A stretch of 64,000 bases of DNA from Anaerolineales bacterium (GTDB lineage Bacteria > Chloroflexota > Anaerolineae > 4572-78 > J111): assembly GCA_020634855.1 (NCBI GenBank), contig JACKAU010000016.1, positions 124,001 through 188,000 on the forward strand, written 5' to 3'. Under the pieces are notes generated by a model that had not been told where the DNA came from, did not search any database, and worked only from the letters and a program-made list of their open reading frames with translations. A program made the position numbers and the translations under genes. This document shows, piece by piece, positions 35,010-45,287 of the stretch (positions are counted from its first letter, which is position 1; each line of letters starts with the position of its first letter).

Positions 35010-35726
35010 TTAGTAGGTAATGAGCGTACCGGTAGTTTGCCCCAACACGGTATTTTTCAGGCTTTCGGCTTGCCACAGGTTTAACACCACAATGGGCATT
35101 TCGTTTTCCATACAGAGGGTTAAGGCTGTACCGTCTAGAACGCGCAAGCCCAGATTAAGCGCGTCAATATAGCTGATGGTATCAAATCGTTTGGCGTTCG
35201 GATCCTTTTTAGGATCGGAGTCATACACGCCGTCCACTTTTGTGGCCTTAACTAACAATTCGGCGTCAATTTCCATTGCTCTCAGGGCTGCGGCGGTATC
35301 GGTGGTGAAGTAGGGGTTACCGGTCCCTGCGCCCAAAATCACCACCCGGCCCTTTTCAAGATGTCGAATCGCTCGACCGCGAATGTAGGGTTCGGCCACG
35401 GCCCGCATTTCGATGGCGGTTTGGACGCGAGGGTCCATGCCGACTCGTTTCATCGCATCGGCCAAAGCCAGGGCGTTCATTACGGTGGCCAGCATACCCA
35501 TGTGATCGGCAGTGGTGCGATCCATGCCATGATCCAGGCCCTCTTTCCCCCGCCACAAGTTGCCGGCGCCAATAACAATGGCTATTTCCACTCCCATGTC
35601 GTGAATAGATTTAACGGTTTGGGCCAGATCATCGGCGGTATGGACATCGATCCCAAAGCTTCCTTCACCGGCCATAGCTTCTCCGCTTAATTTAAGCAGA
35701 ATACGGTTATACTTAGGCAACGCCAT
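35010..35726 (-). CDS. pyrH: UMP kinase
   Basis: 239 residues from the ATG at 35726 (GGAGAG six bases upstream); an upstream reading to 35750 is not supported. Signature parts: [68 protein letters not shown] and [20 protein letters not shown]. It phosphorylates UMP to UDP and is a hexameric amino-acid-kinase-fold enzyme. It follows tsf, behind a terminator. Confidence 0.96.
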   Translation of the reverse strand: MALPKYNRILLKLSGEAMAGEGSFGIDVHTADDLAQTVKSIHDMGVEIAIVIGAGNLWRGKEGLDHGMDRTTADHMGMLATVMNALALADAMKRVGMDPRVQTAIEMRAVAEPYIRGRAIRHLEKGRVVILGAGTGNPYFTTDTAAALRAMEIDAELLVKATKVDGVYDSDPKKDPNAKRFDTISYIDALNLGLRVLDGTALTLCMENEMPIVVLNLWQAESLKNTVLGQTTGTLITY

Positions 35727-35761
35727 AAATCTCTCCAAATTGGGTAACAACTTTTATACAG

Positions 35762-35794
35762 AAAAAAAGCCGGAACAGTGTGAATGTTCCGGCT
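35762..35794 (-). terminator. Rho-independent terminator between tsf and pyrH
   Basis: The perfect 10-base stem AGCCGGAACA/TGTTCCGGCT with a 7-base loop is followed on the minus strand by T7. It lies directly after the tsf stop and about 35 bases before the pyrH start, so pyrH needs read-through or a promoter of its own. Confidence 0.85.
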
Positions 35795-35807
35795 CTTTTG
35801 TTGACGA

Positions 35808-36683
35808 CTATTCAACGCCCAGTTCAAACCGGGCGAAACGTCGAATCTGTATCTCTGAACCTAGTGATTTACTGGCCTTTGAGACCAAGTTTGAAATAGT
35901 CACATCATTATCTTTGACAAACGGTTGGTTAACAAGGGTTATTTCTCCCAACCATTTTTTCAATTTGCCCTCTACAATTCGTTCTTTGATGTTATCGGGC
36001 TTCTTATCTTCGGCAATCTGGGCTTTGTAGATAGCTTTCTCAGCTTCTACAGCTTCGGCGGGTACGTTACTTTCATCCAGATAACGTGGTGATGCCGCCG
36101 CAATGTGTAGGGCCAAATCGTGGACCAGCTCCATAAATTCAGGGCTGCTGGGGCTTCCACCGCCAACCTCAACCAGCACGCCAACCCGTCCGCCGATGTG
36201 GATGTAGCTGTCGATCATACCGTCGCCTTGCAGATCAAAACGGACCGCACTGCGCACGATAGTATTTTCGCCCAGTTTGGCAATAATCTCGGTCAGTTGC
36301 TCGGCAACGGTGGTTTGGGCATTATCAATGTATGGCGCAGCCAGGAGCGCCTCGACGCCATCAACGTTGGGCTGAGCCAGCATCTGGCGAACCAAGCTGT
36401 CTACGAAATTCTGAAAATCCTCGGTGCGGGCCACAAAGTCAGTTTCACAGTTGACTTCAACCATCACCCCCACTTGGCTGTCCTCACTAATTTGAGCCTT
36501 AACCAAGCCTTCATTGGCTTCACGGCTGGCTTTTTTAGAAGCGGCTGCCAACCCTTTTTTACGCAAAAGTTCAACGGCTTCATCTATGTTGCCGCTTGTT
36601 TCTTGCAAAACTTTTTTACAATCTAGAATACCAGCGCCGGTAATTTCTCTAAGGTATTTAATGTCTGCGGTTGTAACTGACAC
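35808..36683 (-). CDS. tsf: Elongation factor Ts
   Basis: 291 residues, GTG start with GGAGG upstream. Signature: ADIKYLREITGAGILDCKK, EAVELLRKKGLAAASKKASR and EVNCETDFVARTEDFQNFV, then two dimer-type domains. It recycles EF-Tu by GDP release. It follows rpsB after 50 bases. Confidence 0.97.
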   Translation of the reverse strand: MSVTTADIKYLREITGAGILDCKKVLQETSGNIDEAVELLRKKGLAAASKKASREANEGLVKAQISEDSQVGVMVEVNCETDFVARTEDFQNFVDSLVRQMLAQPNVDGVEALLAAPYIDNAQTTVAEQLTEIIAKLGENTIVRSAVRFDLQGDGMIDSYIHIGGRVGVLVEVGGGSPSSPEFMELVHDLALHIAAASPRYLDESNVPAEAVEAEKAIYKAQIAEDKKPDNIKERIVEGKLKKWLGEITLVNQPFVKDNDVTISNLVSKASKSLGSEIQIRRFARFELGVE

Positions 36684-36733
36684 GTTTCCTCCAATTTATC
36701 AAGTCACAGAATTTATTATGCTCTTGTCAGAGT

Positions 36734-37783
36734 TTATGCTTTTTCTTTAGTTTCTTCTTCGACCACTTCTTCTGAACTACTCTCCTCAGAGACAGTTTCC
36801 AAAACCGGTTCAGCAGCCGCACTACCGGTATCTTCCTCACCTGCATCGGATCCGGCTGATTCAATATCAGCCTCGGCTACAGTTTCTGCTACTTCAATTA
36901 ACACTTCCTCAACAGCATCTTCGACCTCTGCTTCATCGACATCCGCATCGTCAAGGGTTTCATAATCCTCTTCGTCATCATCCGCGTACTCTGCCTGAAT
37001 TTTCGCCAGGGTGCTCGGCCCCAAGTAGCGCTCCAAGGCTTCTTCTTCTTCCATTCCAGCCACTTCATCTTCCTCGGCTCGAAGGCTGCTCAAAATGGCC
37101 TGACCTTCTAATACAGCGGACGCCATGGTCGAATTCATCAATTTAATGGCGCGGATCGCATCATCATTACTGGGAATGACATAATCTATGGGATCGGGGT
37201 CGCAGTTGGTGTCAACCATAGCGATGATTGGAATGCCCAAGATATTGGCTTCCTTGACAGCGATAGTATCCCGCCGAACATCAACTACGAAGAGCAGGTT
37301 CGGCAGGCGGCGCATATCTCGCAAACCGCCCATGCGATGATTGAGGCGATTGATCTCTCGCTCACGCATCAGGGCCTCTTTTTTGGTTAAACGGGCAAAT
37401 TCCCCCCGAGCTTGCTGCCGTTCAATTTCCAGCATATAATCGATCCGCTGGCGAATGGTTCGCCAGTTCGTCAGCGTGCCTCCCAGCCAGCGTTGGTTAA
37501 TAAACGGCATACCACAGCGCGCCGCTTCCTGAGCAACGCTCTCCTGAGCCTGCTTTTTAGTGCCGACAAACAAGACAACACCACCGGAAGAGACGGTGTT
37601 TTTTACCAGTTCATAGGCTTCATCCAGCCTTTTCATTGTTTGTTGGAGATCGATAATGTGAATCCCGTTGCGTTCCGTAAAAATGTAACGCTTCATTTTA
37701 GGATTCCAGCGGCGAGTCCGGTGCCCAAAGTGAACCCCGGCCTCAAGAAGGGACTTCATTGAGACAACTTGATCTAACGACAT
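36734..37783 (-). CDS. rpsB: 30S ribosomal protein S2 with long acidic tail
   Basis: 349 residues against the usual 230-260. The core holds [60 protein letters not shown] and [20 protein letters not shown] with [12 protein letters not shown]. After about residue 240 a tail of about 110 residues follows, rich in Asp and Glu ([20 protein letters not shown], ending [12 protein letters not shown]) and likely disordered. GGAGG is 10 bases upstream of the ATG. It is read from the promoter at 37962-37990. Confidence 0.95.
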   Translation of the reverse strand: MSLDQVVSMKSLLEAGVHFGHRTRRWNPKMKRYIFTERNGIHIIDLQQTMKRLDEAYELVKNTVSSGGVVLFVGTKKQAQESVAQEAARCGMPFINQRWLGGTLTNWRTIRQRIDYMLEIERQQARGEFARLTKKEALMREREINRLNHRMGGLRDMRRLPNLLFVVDVRRDTIAVKEANILGIPIIAMVDTNCDPDPIDYVIPSNDDAIRAIKLMNSTMASAVLEGQAILSSLRAEEDEVAGMEEEEALERYLGPSTLAKIQAEYADDDEEDYETLDDADVDEAEVEDAVEEVLIEVAETVAEADIESAGSDAGEEDTGSAAAEPVLETVSEESSSEEVVEEETKEKA

Positions 37784-37961
37784 GTTTAATTTTCCTCCGT
37801 TTTCAACTAACTACCTCCGCTCCTTTTAACCATTCGGGAACCTTTTAGGCGAAATTTTCAACCGACATGTGATTTATCTCCCATAAATCGGCTTTAAATA
37901 TCGACAAGGCACGGCCCGTTTGTAAGAGAGCGTGTGAAATTAAGTAAAACCCCAAGCGAAA
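37784..37961 (-). promoter_or_regulatory. rpsB leader (about 170 nt)
   Basis: Between the predicted start of transcription (about 37955) and the ATG at 37783. It contains a 7-base hairpin GATTTAT-ctccc-ATAAATC (37871-37889 on plus) and an extra GGAGCGGAGG near the gene. An autoregulatory leader is plausible but not proved. Confidence 0.45.
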
Positions 37962-37990
37962 AGTATAACACAATTGACTTAAATAAGCAA
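37962..37990 (-). promoter_or_regulatory. rpsB promoter
   Basis: On the minus strand: TTGCTT (37985-37990), a 17-base spacer, TATACT (37962-37967). It diverges from the dnaG promoter, about 105 bases away. Confidence 0.65.
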
Positions 37991-38095
37991 AGGAAATCAT
38001 TATTTCAACGATCTACCTCAATGGTTGGTTATTACAGTGGGGCCATATCTGCCTCTTTAAGACGATTCGAGCCGTCAGGCAAATTAAAAAAGAGT

Positions 38096-38124
38096 TTGGC
38101 AAACATTATTTTCATGTGTATAAT
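38096..38124 (+). promoter_or_regulatory. dnaG promoter
   Basis: TTGGCA (38096-38101), a 17-base spacer, TATAAT (38119-38124). The leader is about 60 nt and carries GAGGGAG before the dnaG ATG. Confidence 0.8.
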
Positions 38125-38190
38125 GACTTAGGTATAAACTGTTAGAGTAAAAAAAAGCCACAATTATTAGAGGGAGAAGCTCTAACGGTT

Positions 38191-40155
38191 ATGAGCGTAG
38201 CTGACGAAATTAAATCAAAACTTGATATTGTCGACTATATCTCAAATACCGTTAACTTGAGGAAAACAGGAAAGAACTATACCGGTTTTTGTCCTTTCCA
38301 TCAAAATACAAAGACCCCATCGTTTGTTGTCTTTCCCGATACCCAAACCTGGCGTTGTTTTGGTGCCTGCGCTGACGGCGGTGATATTTTTAGCTTCGTG
38401 ATGAAGCAGGAAGGCTACGAATTTAAAGAAGCCTTACAAGCATTGGCCAGGCAAGCCGGGATTACCCTAACTACACCGGAGTTGGGCGACGACGAACAGG
38501 ACAAGCATCATCAAAAACTACTAGAACTGACCGCTGCAGCCGCCGCTTACTTTCATCATCTACTAACCCACTCGCCTGCCGGTGCTTTGGCCCGAACTTA
38601 TCTGGCTCAACGTGAGCTTACGTCTGAAACGATCGCGACCTTTCAATTAGGTTTGGCCCTAAATGAATGGGATGCGCTAAAAAATCATTTCTTAGAAAGA
38701 GGGTATAGCACCGATGAACTAATGGCAGCCGGGTTGATTGTTGAGCGAGATAACGGCTCACCCGGTTATGATCGCTTTCGCGACCGGCTAATCATTCCCA
38801 TCAGGGATAGTCGCGGCCGAGTCATCGGTTTTGGAGCGCGGGCTTTGCAACCCGATCAAGTTCCCAAATATCTCAATTCGCCGCAGACCGTTTTATTCGA
38901 TAAGAGTAAAACGTTGTACGGCTTAGACCTGGCCCGTAAACATATCCGCGACGCTGACCAGGTGGTCATTGTTGAGGGTTACATGGATGTGATCCAGGCC
39001 CATCAACGGGGCGCCAGAAACGTAGTAGCCCAAATGGGCACGGCCCTAACCGAGCAGCAACTGCAACTACTCAAACGGACAACCGGCAACTTTGTTTTAG
39101 CTCTAGACGCGGATACGGCCGGCAATGCGGCCACGTTACGTGGCTTGAATTTAGCCCGAGAAACCCTGGACCGAGAAACGGTTCCGGTTCCCACCGCTTG
39201 GGGGCTTATTCGCTACGAAGGCCGCTTGGAAGCCGATATCCGGATTGCGTCGCTGCCGCCCGGTCGAGACCCGGATGACATTCTTAAAGAAGGGCTTGAA
39301 GCCTGGCAAAAAATTATCGATGGGGCTGTACCGGTTATTGATTTCTATTTTCAAGCCGTTACCGCCGAGCTGGATCTAACCAGTGCTAAAGGCAAGAGTA
39401 TAGCCGTTCAAAAGCTAATGCCGGTGTTGCGAGATATCGGCAACAACGTTGAGCAAGAACATTACGTTCAAAAATTGGCGCGGCTCATCCATATCGATGA
39501 GCGGACGTTGATGACCGAGTTAAGAACTGACCGTAAGCCCGGTAAAAAACGTCGGCAGCCGCCCCAACCGGCCGGACCTGATCTATCAAAAATTCAGAAA
39601 AGTGTACCCGCCGCGCCTACGCTCGAAACTAACGGCGACGCCGGGTTGGAAGCCTACTGTTTGAGCCTCATTCTGGCTCATCCGTTTGCTTTGGCTATGG
39701 CCAGCGATATTTTGGAGCAGCAAAAAGTAACCGGTCTGACGGTCAATGATTTCAGACGCGGTGATCATAAAGAAATCTTTAAATCATTACAGTTGTGGAC
39801 GGCCGCCGAGTCGCCCCGGATCGAAACTTTAACTGAAATGGTCGGTGAAACGCTGGAAGGTCGCCTGGCAACCCTGGCCAGTCTCTGGCATCGACGCCCC
39901 CCGGCGCCGGCCGAAACAGCATTTCGAGACTTAAGCATTGCTATTTTACGACTTCGGTTGCAAAATGTAGTTCAGCAGATTGAAGAATTACAATTTATGC
40001 TGCGCGAGGCGGAAGATAACAATGAAGCTGAAGAAGCTCGTCGCTATCGGGCCATGATCGCCACCTGTGGTGAGCAACGCCGCCAACTGCATGACGTTAG
40101 CGATGCACTGTCGCTCACCGGTAAACGGCGCGCCGAGTCTAAAGCTTCGCTGTAA
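38191..40155 (+). CDS. dnaG: DNA primase
   Basis: 654 residues. The zinc-binding N-terminus is FCPFHQNTKTPSF...WRCFGACADGGD: Cys34, His37, Cys56 and Cys60. The last pair is separated by three residues instead of two. The TOPRIM core follows: VEGYMDVIQAHQRGARNVVA, LDADTAGNAATLRGLN and the EGYM, DxD pattern. The C-terminal helical domain (about 440-650) would bind DnaB helicase. It lies upstream of rpoD by 88 bases, as in the classic macromolecular synthesis operon, without an rpsU gene. Confidence 0.95.
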   Translation: MSVADEIKSKLDIVDYISNTVNLRKTGKNYTGFCPFHQNTKTPSFVVFPDTQTWRCFGACADGGDIFSFVMKQEGYEFKEALQALARQAGITLTTPELGDDEQDKHHQKLLELTAAAAAYFHHLLTHSPAGALARTYLAQRELTSETIATFQLGLALNEWDALKNHFLERGYSTDELMAAGLIVERDNGSPGYDRFRDRLIIPIRDSRGRVIGFGARALQPDQVPKYLNSPQTVLFDKSKTLYGLDLARKHIRDADQVVIVEGYMDVIQAHQRGARNVVAQMGTALTEQQLQLLKRTTGNFVLALDADTAGNAATLRGLNLARETLDRETVPVPTAWGLIRYEGRLEADIRIASLPPGRDPDDILKEGLEAWQKIIDGAVPVIDFYFQAVTAELDLTSAKGKSIAVQKLMPVLRDIGNNVEQEHYVQKLARLIHIDERTLMTELRTDRKPGKKRRQPPQPAGPDLSKIQKSVPAAPTLETNGDAGLEAYCLSLILAHPFALAMASDILEQQKVTGLTVNDFRRGDHKEIFKSLQLWTAAESPRIETLTEMVGETLEGRLATLASLWHRRPPAPAETAFRDLSIAILRLRLQNVVQQIEELQFMLREAEDNNEAEEARRYRAMIATCGEQRRQLHDVSDALSLTGKRRAESKASL

Positions 40156-40243
40156 TGAGCAAATCAACCCATCTATCTATAAGGGTCAAAGAGTAGATAT
40201 CCATAGTTAAATTGGTTTAGTTTCAGACTCATGGAGATCGTTA

Positions 40244-41614
40244 GTGGCAAAAAAGCGAATTACTAAGAACACAACTGAAGACAACAAAAAAAATCAGACG
40301 AATGGCAAACCAACAGAAGGGCTGACGCAAGAAGAGGCCATTGAGATCCTGCTGGAAAAGGGTAAAAAGCAAAAGACGCTAACCCAAAATGAGATTTTAG
40401 ATATCCTACCTGACGGCGGCCTGGATATTGAGGCTACCGACGCTATCATTCAAAAACTGGTAGAAAACGGGATAGAAGTTACAGAGGAACAGGATACCGA
40501 TACCGAAGCTCTGGCGGATGTCGATGAACCGGACGATGCCGCGCTCAAAGAGGTCGAAGAGGAACTTGACGAAGAAGATTTTTCTTCAGCCGGTGTCTTA
40601 GAATTAGGCTCGGTGGAGCTAACCAATGATCCGGTTCGGATGTATCTGCGGGAAATTGGCCAGGTCAATCTGCTTACCGCCGCCGACGAAGTGTCGTTGG
40701 CCAAGCGGATTCAACGCGGCATGGATGCCCGTGACAAATTGGATAGTGAAGATACCTTTACCGATGATGAACTGGCCGAATTCAAAAAACAAGACATCGA
40801 TGGCAGAATTGCCAAACGGTGTTTGGCCGAAGCCAACCTGCGTCTGGTGGTCAGTGTGGCTAAACGTTACATTGGGCGCGGTATGAACTTTCTCGATTTG
40901 ATTCAGGAAGGCAACATCGGTTTGTTGAGAGCGGTTGAAAAGTTCGACCATCATCGTGGTTACAAATTTTCAACCTACGCCACCTGGTGGATCCGGCAAG
41001 CCATTAGCCGGGCCATCGCCGACCAGGCCCGAACCATTCGGATCCCGGTCCACATGGTCGAAACCATCAACAAGCTGGCCCGCGTCCAGCGCCGCTTGTT
41101 ACAAGAGTACGGCCGCGATCCCAGCGCCAAAGAAATTGCTTTGGAAATGGAAATGCTGTCTGATGAAGACCTGGAAGCCATTGAAATAGCCGATAAAAAC
41201 AGCACCCCGCTGGACCCGGCCATAGAACGCCGCTGGCGAAGGGCGGCTACTAAAGTGCGGCGGATCATGCGCATCGCCCAAGAGCCGATGTCGTTGGAAA
41301 CGCCCATCGGCACCGAAGAAAACAGCTATCTGGGCGACTTCATTGAAGACGAAACCGTCACTGGCCCGGTCGATGCCGCCTCGAAGCAACTGCTTAAAGA
41401 ACAGCTTCATGAAATTCTGGCCCAACTCAGCGATCGCGAGCGCAAAGTGCTGGAGATGCGCTTCGGGCTAAACGACGGCCAGGGGCGTACGCTGGAAGAA
41501 GTCGGCAGCGAATTTGGCGTCACCCGTGAGCGTATCCGCCAAATTGAGGCCAAAGCCTTACGAAAACTGCGTCACCCCATTCGCAGCCGTAAGTTGAGAG
41601 ATTATCTGGGGTGA
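40244..41614 (+). CDS. rpoD: Primary sigma factor (sigma-70)
   Basis: 456 residues, GTG start with GGAG seven bases upstream. An N-terminal region (about 1-110) is charged and acidic. Region 1.2 starts [20 protein letters not shown]. Region 2 has [40 protein letters not shown] and [18 protein letters not shown]. Region 4 has [39 protein letters not shown]. It directs housekeeping transcription; sigma-70 boxes seen across the window (TTGACG-TATAAT type) fit this. Confidence 0.96.
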   Translation: MAKKRITKNTTEDNKKNQTNGKPTEGLTQEEAIEILLEKGKKQKTLTQNEILDILPDGGLDIEATDAIIQKLVENGIEVTEEQDTDTEALADVDEPDDAALKEVEEELDEEDFSSAGVLELGSVELTNDPVRMYLREIGQVNLLTAADEVSLAKRIQRGMDARDKLDSEDTFTDDELAEFKKQDIDGRIAKRCLAEANLRLVVSVAKRYIGRGMNFLDLIQEGNIGLLRAVEKFDHHRGYKFSTYATWWIRQAISRAIADQARTIRIPVHMVETINKLARVQRRLLQEYGRDPSAKEIALEMEMLSDEDLEAIEIADKNSTPLDPAIERRWRRAATKVRRIMRIAQEPMSLETPIGTEENSYLGDFIEDETVTGPVDAASKQLLKEQLHEILAQLSDRERKVLEMRFGLNDGQGRTLEEVGSEFGVTRERIRQIEAKALRKLRHPIRSRKLRDYLG

Positions 41615-41615
41615 T

Positions 41616-41643
41616 TTGACGAACGTTCTAAATCGATTATAAT
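41616..41643 (+). promoter_or_regulatory. tRNA-Asn promoter
   Basis: TTGACG (41616-41621), a 16-base spacer, TATAAT (41638-41643). Transcription would begin about 20 bases before the tRNA. Confidence 0.8.
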
Positions 41644-41671
41644 TCACTTTTGTTAGTTGAATAATAAACAA

Positions 41672-41743
41672 TCCTCGGTAGCTCAACGGCAGAGCGGGCG
41701 GCTGTTAACCGCTAGGTTGTAGGTTCGAATCCTACCCGAGGAG
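41672..41743 (+). tRNA. tRNA-Asn (GTT)
   Basis: 72 nt. The acceptor arms TCCTCGG and CCGAGGA pair fully, the anticodon loop is CTGTTAA with anticodon GTT, and the T arm is TGTAGGTTCGAATCCTAC. CCA is not encoded. It follows rpoD by about 57 bases. Confidence 0.95.
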
Positions 41744-41823
41744 CTAGTGGACCAAAGCGGAGATTGTTCCTACTCGTTTGTTAAAATTTCCGAAGAGGAA
41801 AATTATAGCAGAGGTCTTATGAG

Positions 41824-41855
41824 AGCCGATTGGAGACAGCTAATCGGCTTTTTTT
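41824..41855 (+). terminator. Rho-independent terminator after tRNA-Asn
   Basis: Stem AGCCGATT/AATCGGCT with a 10-base loop, then T7. It ends the tRNA (and possibly rpoD) transcript. Confidence 0.85.
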
Positions 41856-41873
41856 ATTAAGTATAACCCCCAG

Positions 41874-42005
41874 TTGCTACCCATCAGACCTGATAGGTGG
41901 AGATACTTTTCAGAGAAAAATCAGGGTAATTCGGGCCATTTAGCCGGGTTAAGGCTCGTTTGAAAACCTGTCAGGTCTTGTTCTCGGACAGGTGGCAACT
42001 TGAGT
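41874..42005. repeat. Inverted repeat with CAGACCTGA...TCAGGTC words, copy 1
   Basis: CAGACCTGATAGGT and AAACCTGTCAGGTC face each other, and the outer ends AGTTGCTACC and GGTGGCAACTTG also pair. The same words occur at about 60882-61020. Confidence 0.6.
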
Positions 42006-42018
42006 TAAGTATACGGTT

Positions 42019-44781
42019 ATGACCAGCCCGATCATTCTTTCCAAAATACAGCCTCCCCCTACCCGTCCCGATCTCATTATTCGACCTCAATTATTGGAAC
42101 GGTTGCAGACAGGCATTAGTCGCAGACTCACACTGGTGTCGGCCCCAGCCGGTTTTGGCAAAACCACCCTTATTAGCAGTTGGCTCGACACGCTGGAACA
42201 ATCAAAGGCGTCGCCGGCCATCGCTTGGGTATCGCTGGATGAAGGCGACAACGCCCCGGTGCGTTTTTGGACATATGCCCTGGCGGCATTGCATACCGTT
42301 CAGCCAGAAGTCGGCCAAACGGCGCAGGAACTTTTGAATGGCTCGGAGCTGCCCTCGTTTGAAATCATTTTGACGGCCTTGCTGAACGATATTCAGGCCC
42401 GGTTGCCGGCCACGCAGCGAATTGTCCTCATTTTTGACGACTACCACATCATCGAAGATCAGACCATCCACGAATGGGTCACGTTTCTGTTGGAGCATCT
42501 CCCACCGCAGTTGCATTTGGTCATCATCAGCCGCAGCGATCCGCCCCTGCCGATTGCTCGCCTGCGAGCGCGCAACCAGCTCACCGAACTGCGCACAGAC
42601 GATCTGCGCTTTACCCCGGCCGAGGCGGCCGCGTTTTTGAATCAGGCGATGGGGTTGCAATTGTCCGCCGAAAATATATCGGCCTTGGAGGCGCGCACCG
42701 AAGGCTGGATCGCAGGACTGCAACTGGCGGCGCTGTCGCTGCAAGGCCGAGAGGATATCGAGGGCTTTATCGCCAACTTCACCGGCAGCCACCAATATGT
42801 CCTGGACTATCTCGTTCAGGAAGTGTTTGAACAGCAACCTCAGACCGTGCAGCGCTTTCTGTTGCAGACCAGCATTCTCGATCAGCTCAGTGGCCCGTTG
42901 TGCGATGCCGTCACCGGCGATCATAATGGGCAGTCGATGCTGGAGCATCTGGCGGCCGTCAATTTGTTTGTCAGGTCTCTGGATGATCGACGGCAGTGGT
43001 ATCGCTACCATCGCTTGTTTTTGGACCTGCTTCGCCACAAATTACAACAAACTGGCATTGATGTCGATGAACTCAACCGGCGCGCTTCGCATTGGTACGA
43101 GCAAGAAGGCAGCACCGATCAGGCCATTCATTATGCTCTGGCGGCCCACGATTATGATCACGCCGGTGACCTGATCGTGCAAAATATTAAAGACATATTT
43201 ATCCAGGGCAAAAAGGCGCTTTTGCTGACCTGGTTAGAGATGATGCCGCCGTCTTGGCTCCACGCCCATCCGCTGGTGTGTCTGGCTTATGCCTGGGTCC
43301 TGTTTGTCAACGGTAAATTCGAGGCCAGCAAGCAGCGGCTGGCCCAGGTTGAAACCCAACTGATGACCGACGGAACAGAGGGTGAATTTGACGAAGCGTG
43401 TATCCCGCAGCTTCAGGCGTTACCCCATTCGCTGCTCAGTGTCAAAGGTTTGCTCTTAACGCTTAAGGGGCAGTTGAGCGTGATGCAAGGTGAAACCCAA
43501 CAGGGCATCGATTACCTGGAAGCGGGCTTAAGTGGGATGCCCGATGAACCGCCGGGGCTAAAGAATTTTGTCATTCACCAGTTACGGCTGGCTTACTGGA
43601 TCAACGGCGATTTTGACGCTGCCGAAAACATCTTGCACCGCTTTCAGACCGAGCAACCTGTGGCCGGCGATACGGCCACCATCATCGCCCTATTAAATCA
43701 GGCCGAGCGCCATCTACTTCATGGCCGGCTCCAACAGGCGGCGGTGTTATACCAACGTTTACTGCAAGTTCTCAATAAGCAAGAACGCGAGGCCTGGTTC
43801 CCGGCGGCTCTGGCTCACTCCGATCTAGGCGTTATTTTTTATGAGTGGAACGATCTGGCTGGCGCCGAGTATCACGCCAGAAAAGGCATCGAGTTTGGCA
43901 ACCGGGGGCTGGGTACGGTGCGCGCTGTTGCGGCGGGGTATTTTGGCTTAATTCAAACCCTACGCGCCCAAAATAACTTGGCGGAAGCCTCGCGCGTGGC
44001 CGATGAAATGGATGGGCTGCTGCAAGAAGTCGATCTCGGTTTCCACCTGCCGATCTCCAATGTGCTGCGGATCCCGCTGTGGATTGCTCAAAATGATCTG
44101 GACACCATCCGCCAACTCCTGCCGACCTATCAAACGGCCGCCCTATCGCGGTTGGCCTCTCAAGTGTCGAAACTCACTTCCCTTGTGGCCCAGCGATATC
44201 TGGCTTTGAATGAAATCGATGAAGTCGCCGTTATAGCTTCCAACCTGCTGGTTGCCGACGATCAAAACATCGATGACCATGTCAACGGCCGGGTTTTGCT
44301 GGCGTTAGTCCATCAAGCCCAAGGCGACCGGCCTCAGGCGCTCATCGATTTAACCGAGGCGCTGGCTCTGGCCGAACCCGAAGGCTACATCCGCACCTTT
44401 GTTGATTTTGGCCCTCCTATGATCGCGCTGCTCCACGACGTGCTGGCTGCCTCCCGGCAAAATGGGGCTGACCAACCACCAACAGCGGACTATATTCACA
44501 CGCTGCTCAAAACAGCCCAGCCCTTGGATGCGCCTCCTCCAAACGCACCTCTACTAAGCGCTGCCGCGTCGCCCCTACTTGAGCCGCTCACCGACCGGGA
44601 AATGGACGTTTTGCAGCTCCTGGCCAAAGGGTACTCGAATCGCAAAATTGCTGACGAACTGGTTATTACGCCTGGCACAGTGAAGATTCATACATCGCAC
44701 ATCTACAGTAAGCTTGACGTTTCCAACCGTACCCAGGCAGTCGCGAAAGCTCGTGAGTTAGCAATTTTGCTTACCACTTGA
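42019..44781 (+). CDS. MalT-type LuxR transcriptional regulator
   Basis: 920 residues. Walker A is SAPAGFGKTTL (41-51); Walker B is IVLIFDDYHIIED near 135-147; LVIISRSDPPLPIARLRARN follows. A winged helix and a long TPR-like superhelix (about 330-820) bind an effector, and the C-terminal LuxR helix-turn-helix reads LTDREMDVLQLLAKGYSNRK, VITPGTVKIHTSHIYSKLDV. It is an ATP-dependent activator of STAND type. It lies upstream of the RND set on the same strand, so it may activate it; the ligand is unknown. Confidence 0.92.
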   Translation: MTSPIILSKIQPPPTRPDLIIRPQLLERLQTGISRRLTLVSAPAGFGKTTLISSWLDTLEQSKASPAIAWVSLDEGDNAPVRFWTYALAALHTVQPEVGQTAQELLNGSELPSFEIILTALLNDIQARLPATQRIVLIFDDYHIIEDQTIHEWVTFLLEHLPPQLHLVIISRSDPPLPIARLRARNQLTELRTDDLRFTPAEAAAFLNQAMGLQLSAENISALEARTEGWIAGLQLAALSLQGREDIEGFIANFTGSHQYVLDYLVQEVFEQQPQTVQRFLLQTSILDQLSGPLCDAVTGDHNGQSMLEHLAAVNLFVRSLDDRRQWYRYHRLFLDLLRHKLQQTGIDVDELNRRASHWYEQEGSTDQAIHYALAAHDYDHAGDLIVQNIKDIFIQGKKALLLTWLEMMPPSWLHAHPLVCLAYAWVLFVNGKFEASKQRLAQVETQLMTDGTEGEFDEACIPQLQALPHSLLSVKGLLLTLKGQLSVMQGETQQGIDYLEAGLSGMPDEPPGLKNFVIHQLRLAYWINGDFDAAENILHRFQTEQPVAGDTATIIALLNQAERHLLHGRLQQAAVLYQRLLQVLNKQEREAWFPAALAHSDLGVIFYEWNDLAGAEYHARKGIEFGNRGLGTVRAVAAGYFGLIQTLRAQNNLAEASRVADEMDGLLQEVDLGFHLPISNVLRIPLWIAQNDLDTIRQLLPTYQTAALSRLASQVSKLTSLVAQRYLALNEIDEVAVIASNLLVADDQNIDDHVNGRVLLALVHQAQGDRPQALIDLTEALALAEPEGYIRTFVDFGPPMIALLHDVLAASRQNGADQPPTADYIHTLLKTAQPLDAPPPNAPLLSAAASPLLEPLTDREMDVLQLLAKGYSNRKIADELVITPGTVKIHTSHIYSKLDVSNRTQAVAKARELAILLTT

Positions 44782-44875
44782 TGCAACACCCTCTACTATT
44801 CCCTATATCCACCAAATATAACCATTAATATACCATTTGGGAGATGCGGCTATACCCTCTCGGCCGCTATACTGA

Positions 44876-44907
44876 AGGTGTCAGTTGATTGTGCTGACAC
44901 CTATTTT
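44876..44907 (+). terminator. Rho-independent terminator after the MalT-type gene
   Basis: Stem AGGTGTCAG/CTGACACCT with a 9-base loop, then ATTTTTAT. It lies between the regulator and the next gene. Confidence 0.7.
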
Positions 44908-44950
44908 TATGCCCGGTTCCTGACGACGCCGTCAGTTATGGAGGTCATTC

Positions 44951-45250
44951 ATGTCTCAAAACCGATTCTTTTCCAAAACCCAATGCCCATTTCACAGCGC
45001 CGCCGAATACCAAATAAAAGTACTCGGTTGGTTAGGCCAGGATTGGTCAGACTGGTTCGACGGTCTGACCATCACCAATCAAGCCGAGGTGGACAGCGAG
45101 CCGGTCACCGTATTAACCGGCTGCGTCATCGACCAGGCCGCGCTGCATGGCATTTTGAGAAAAATTGCCAACTTGGGGCTGCCCTTGTTGGCGGTTAATC
45201 GCCTGCATTCCAAAACAACCCACGCGCCAAATGAAAACCCTAAAGCGTAA
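44951..45250 (+). CDS. Small conserved Chloroflexota-type protein
   Basis: 99 residues with GGAGGTCATTC before the ATG. The recognisable part is YQIKVLGWLGQDWSDWFDGL, VTVLTGCVIDQAALHGILRK and IANLGLPLLAVNRL. It looks like a single alpha/beta unit and often lies beside lipid, regulator or efflux genes in Chloroflexota. Function unknown. Confidence 0.65.
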   Translation: MSQNRFFSKTQCPFHSAAEYQIKVLGWLGQDWSDWFDGLTITNQAEVDSEPVTVLTGCVIDQAALHGILRKIANLGLPLLAVNRLHSKTTHAPNENPKA

Positions 45251-45287
45251 CATCATCTCTCAATCATCATAAGGAGAAAGCAAACCT

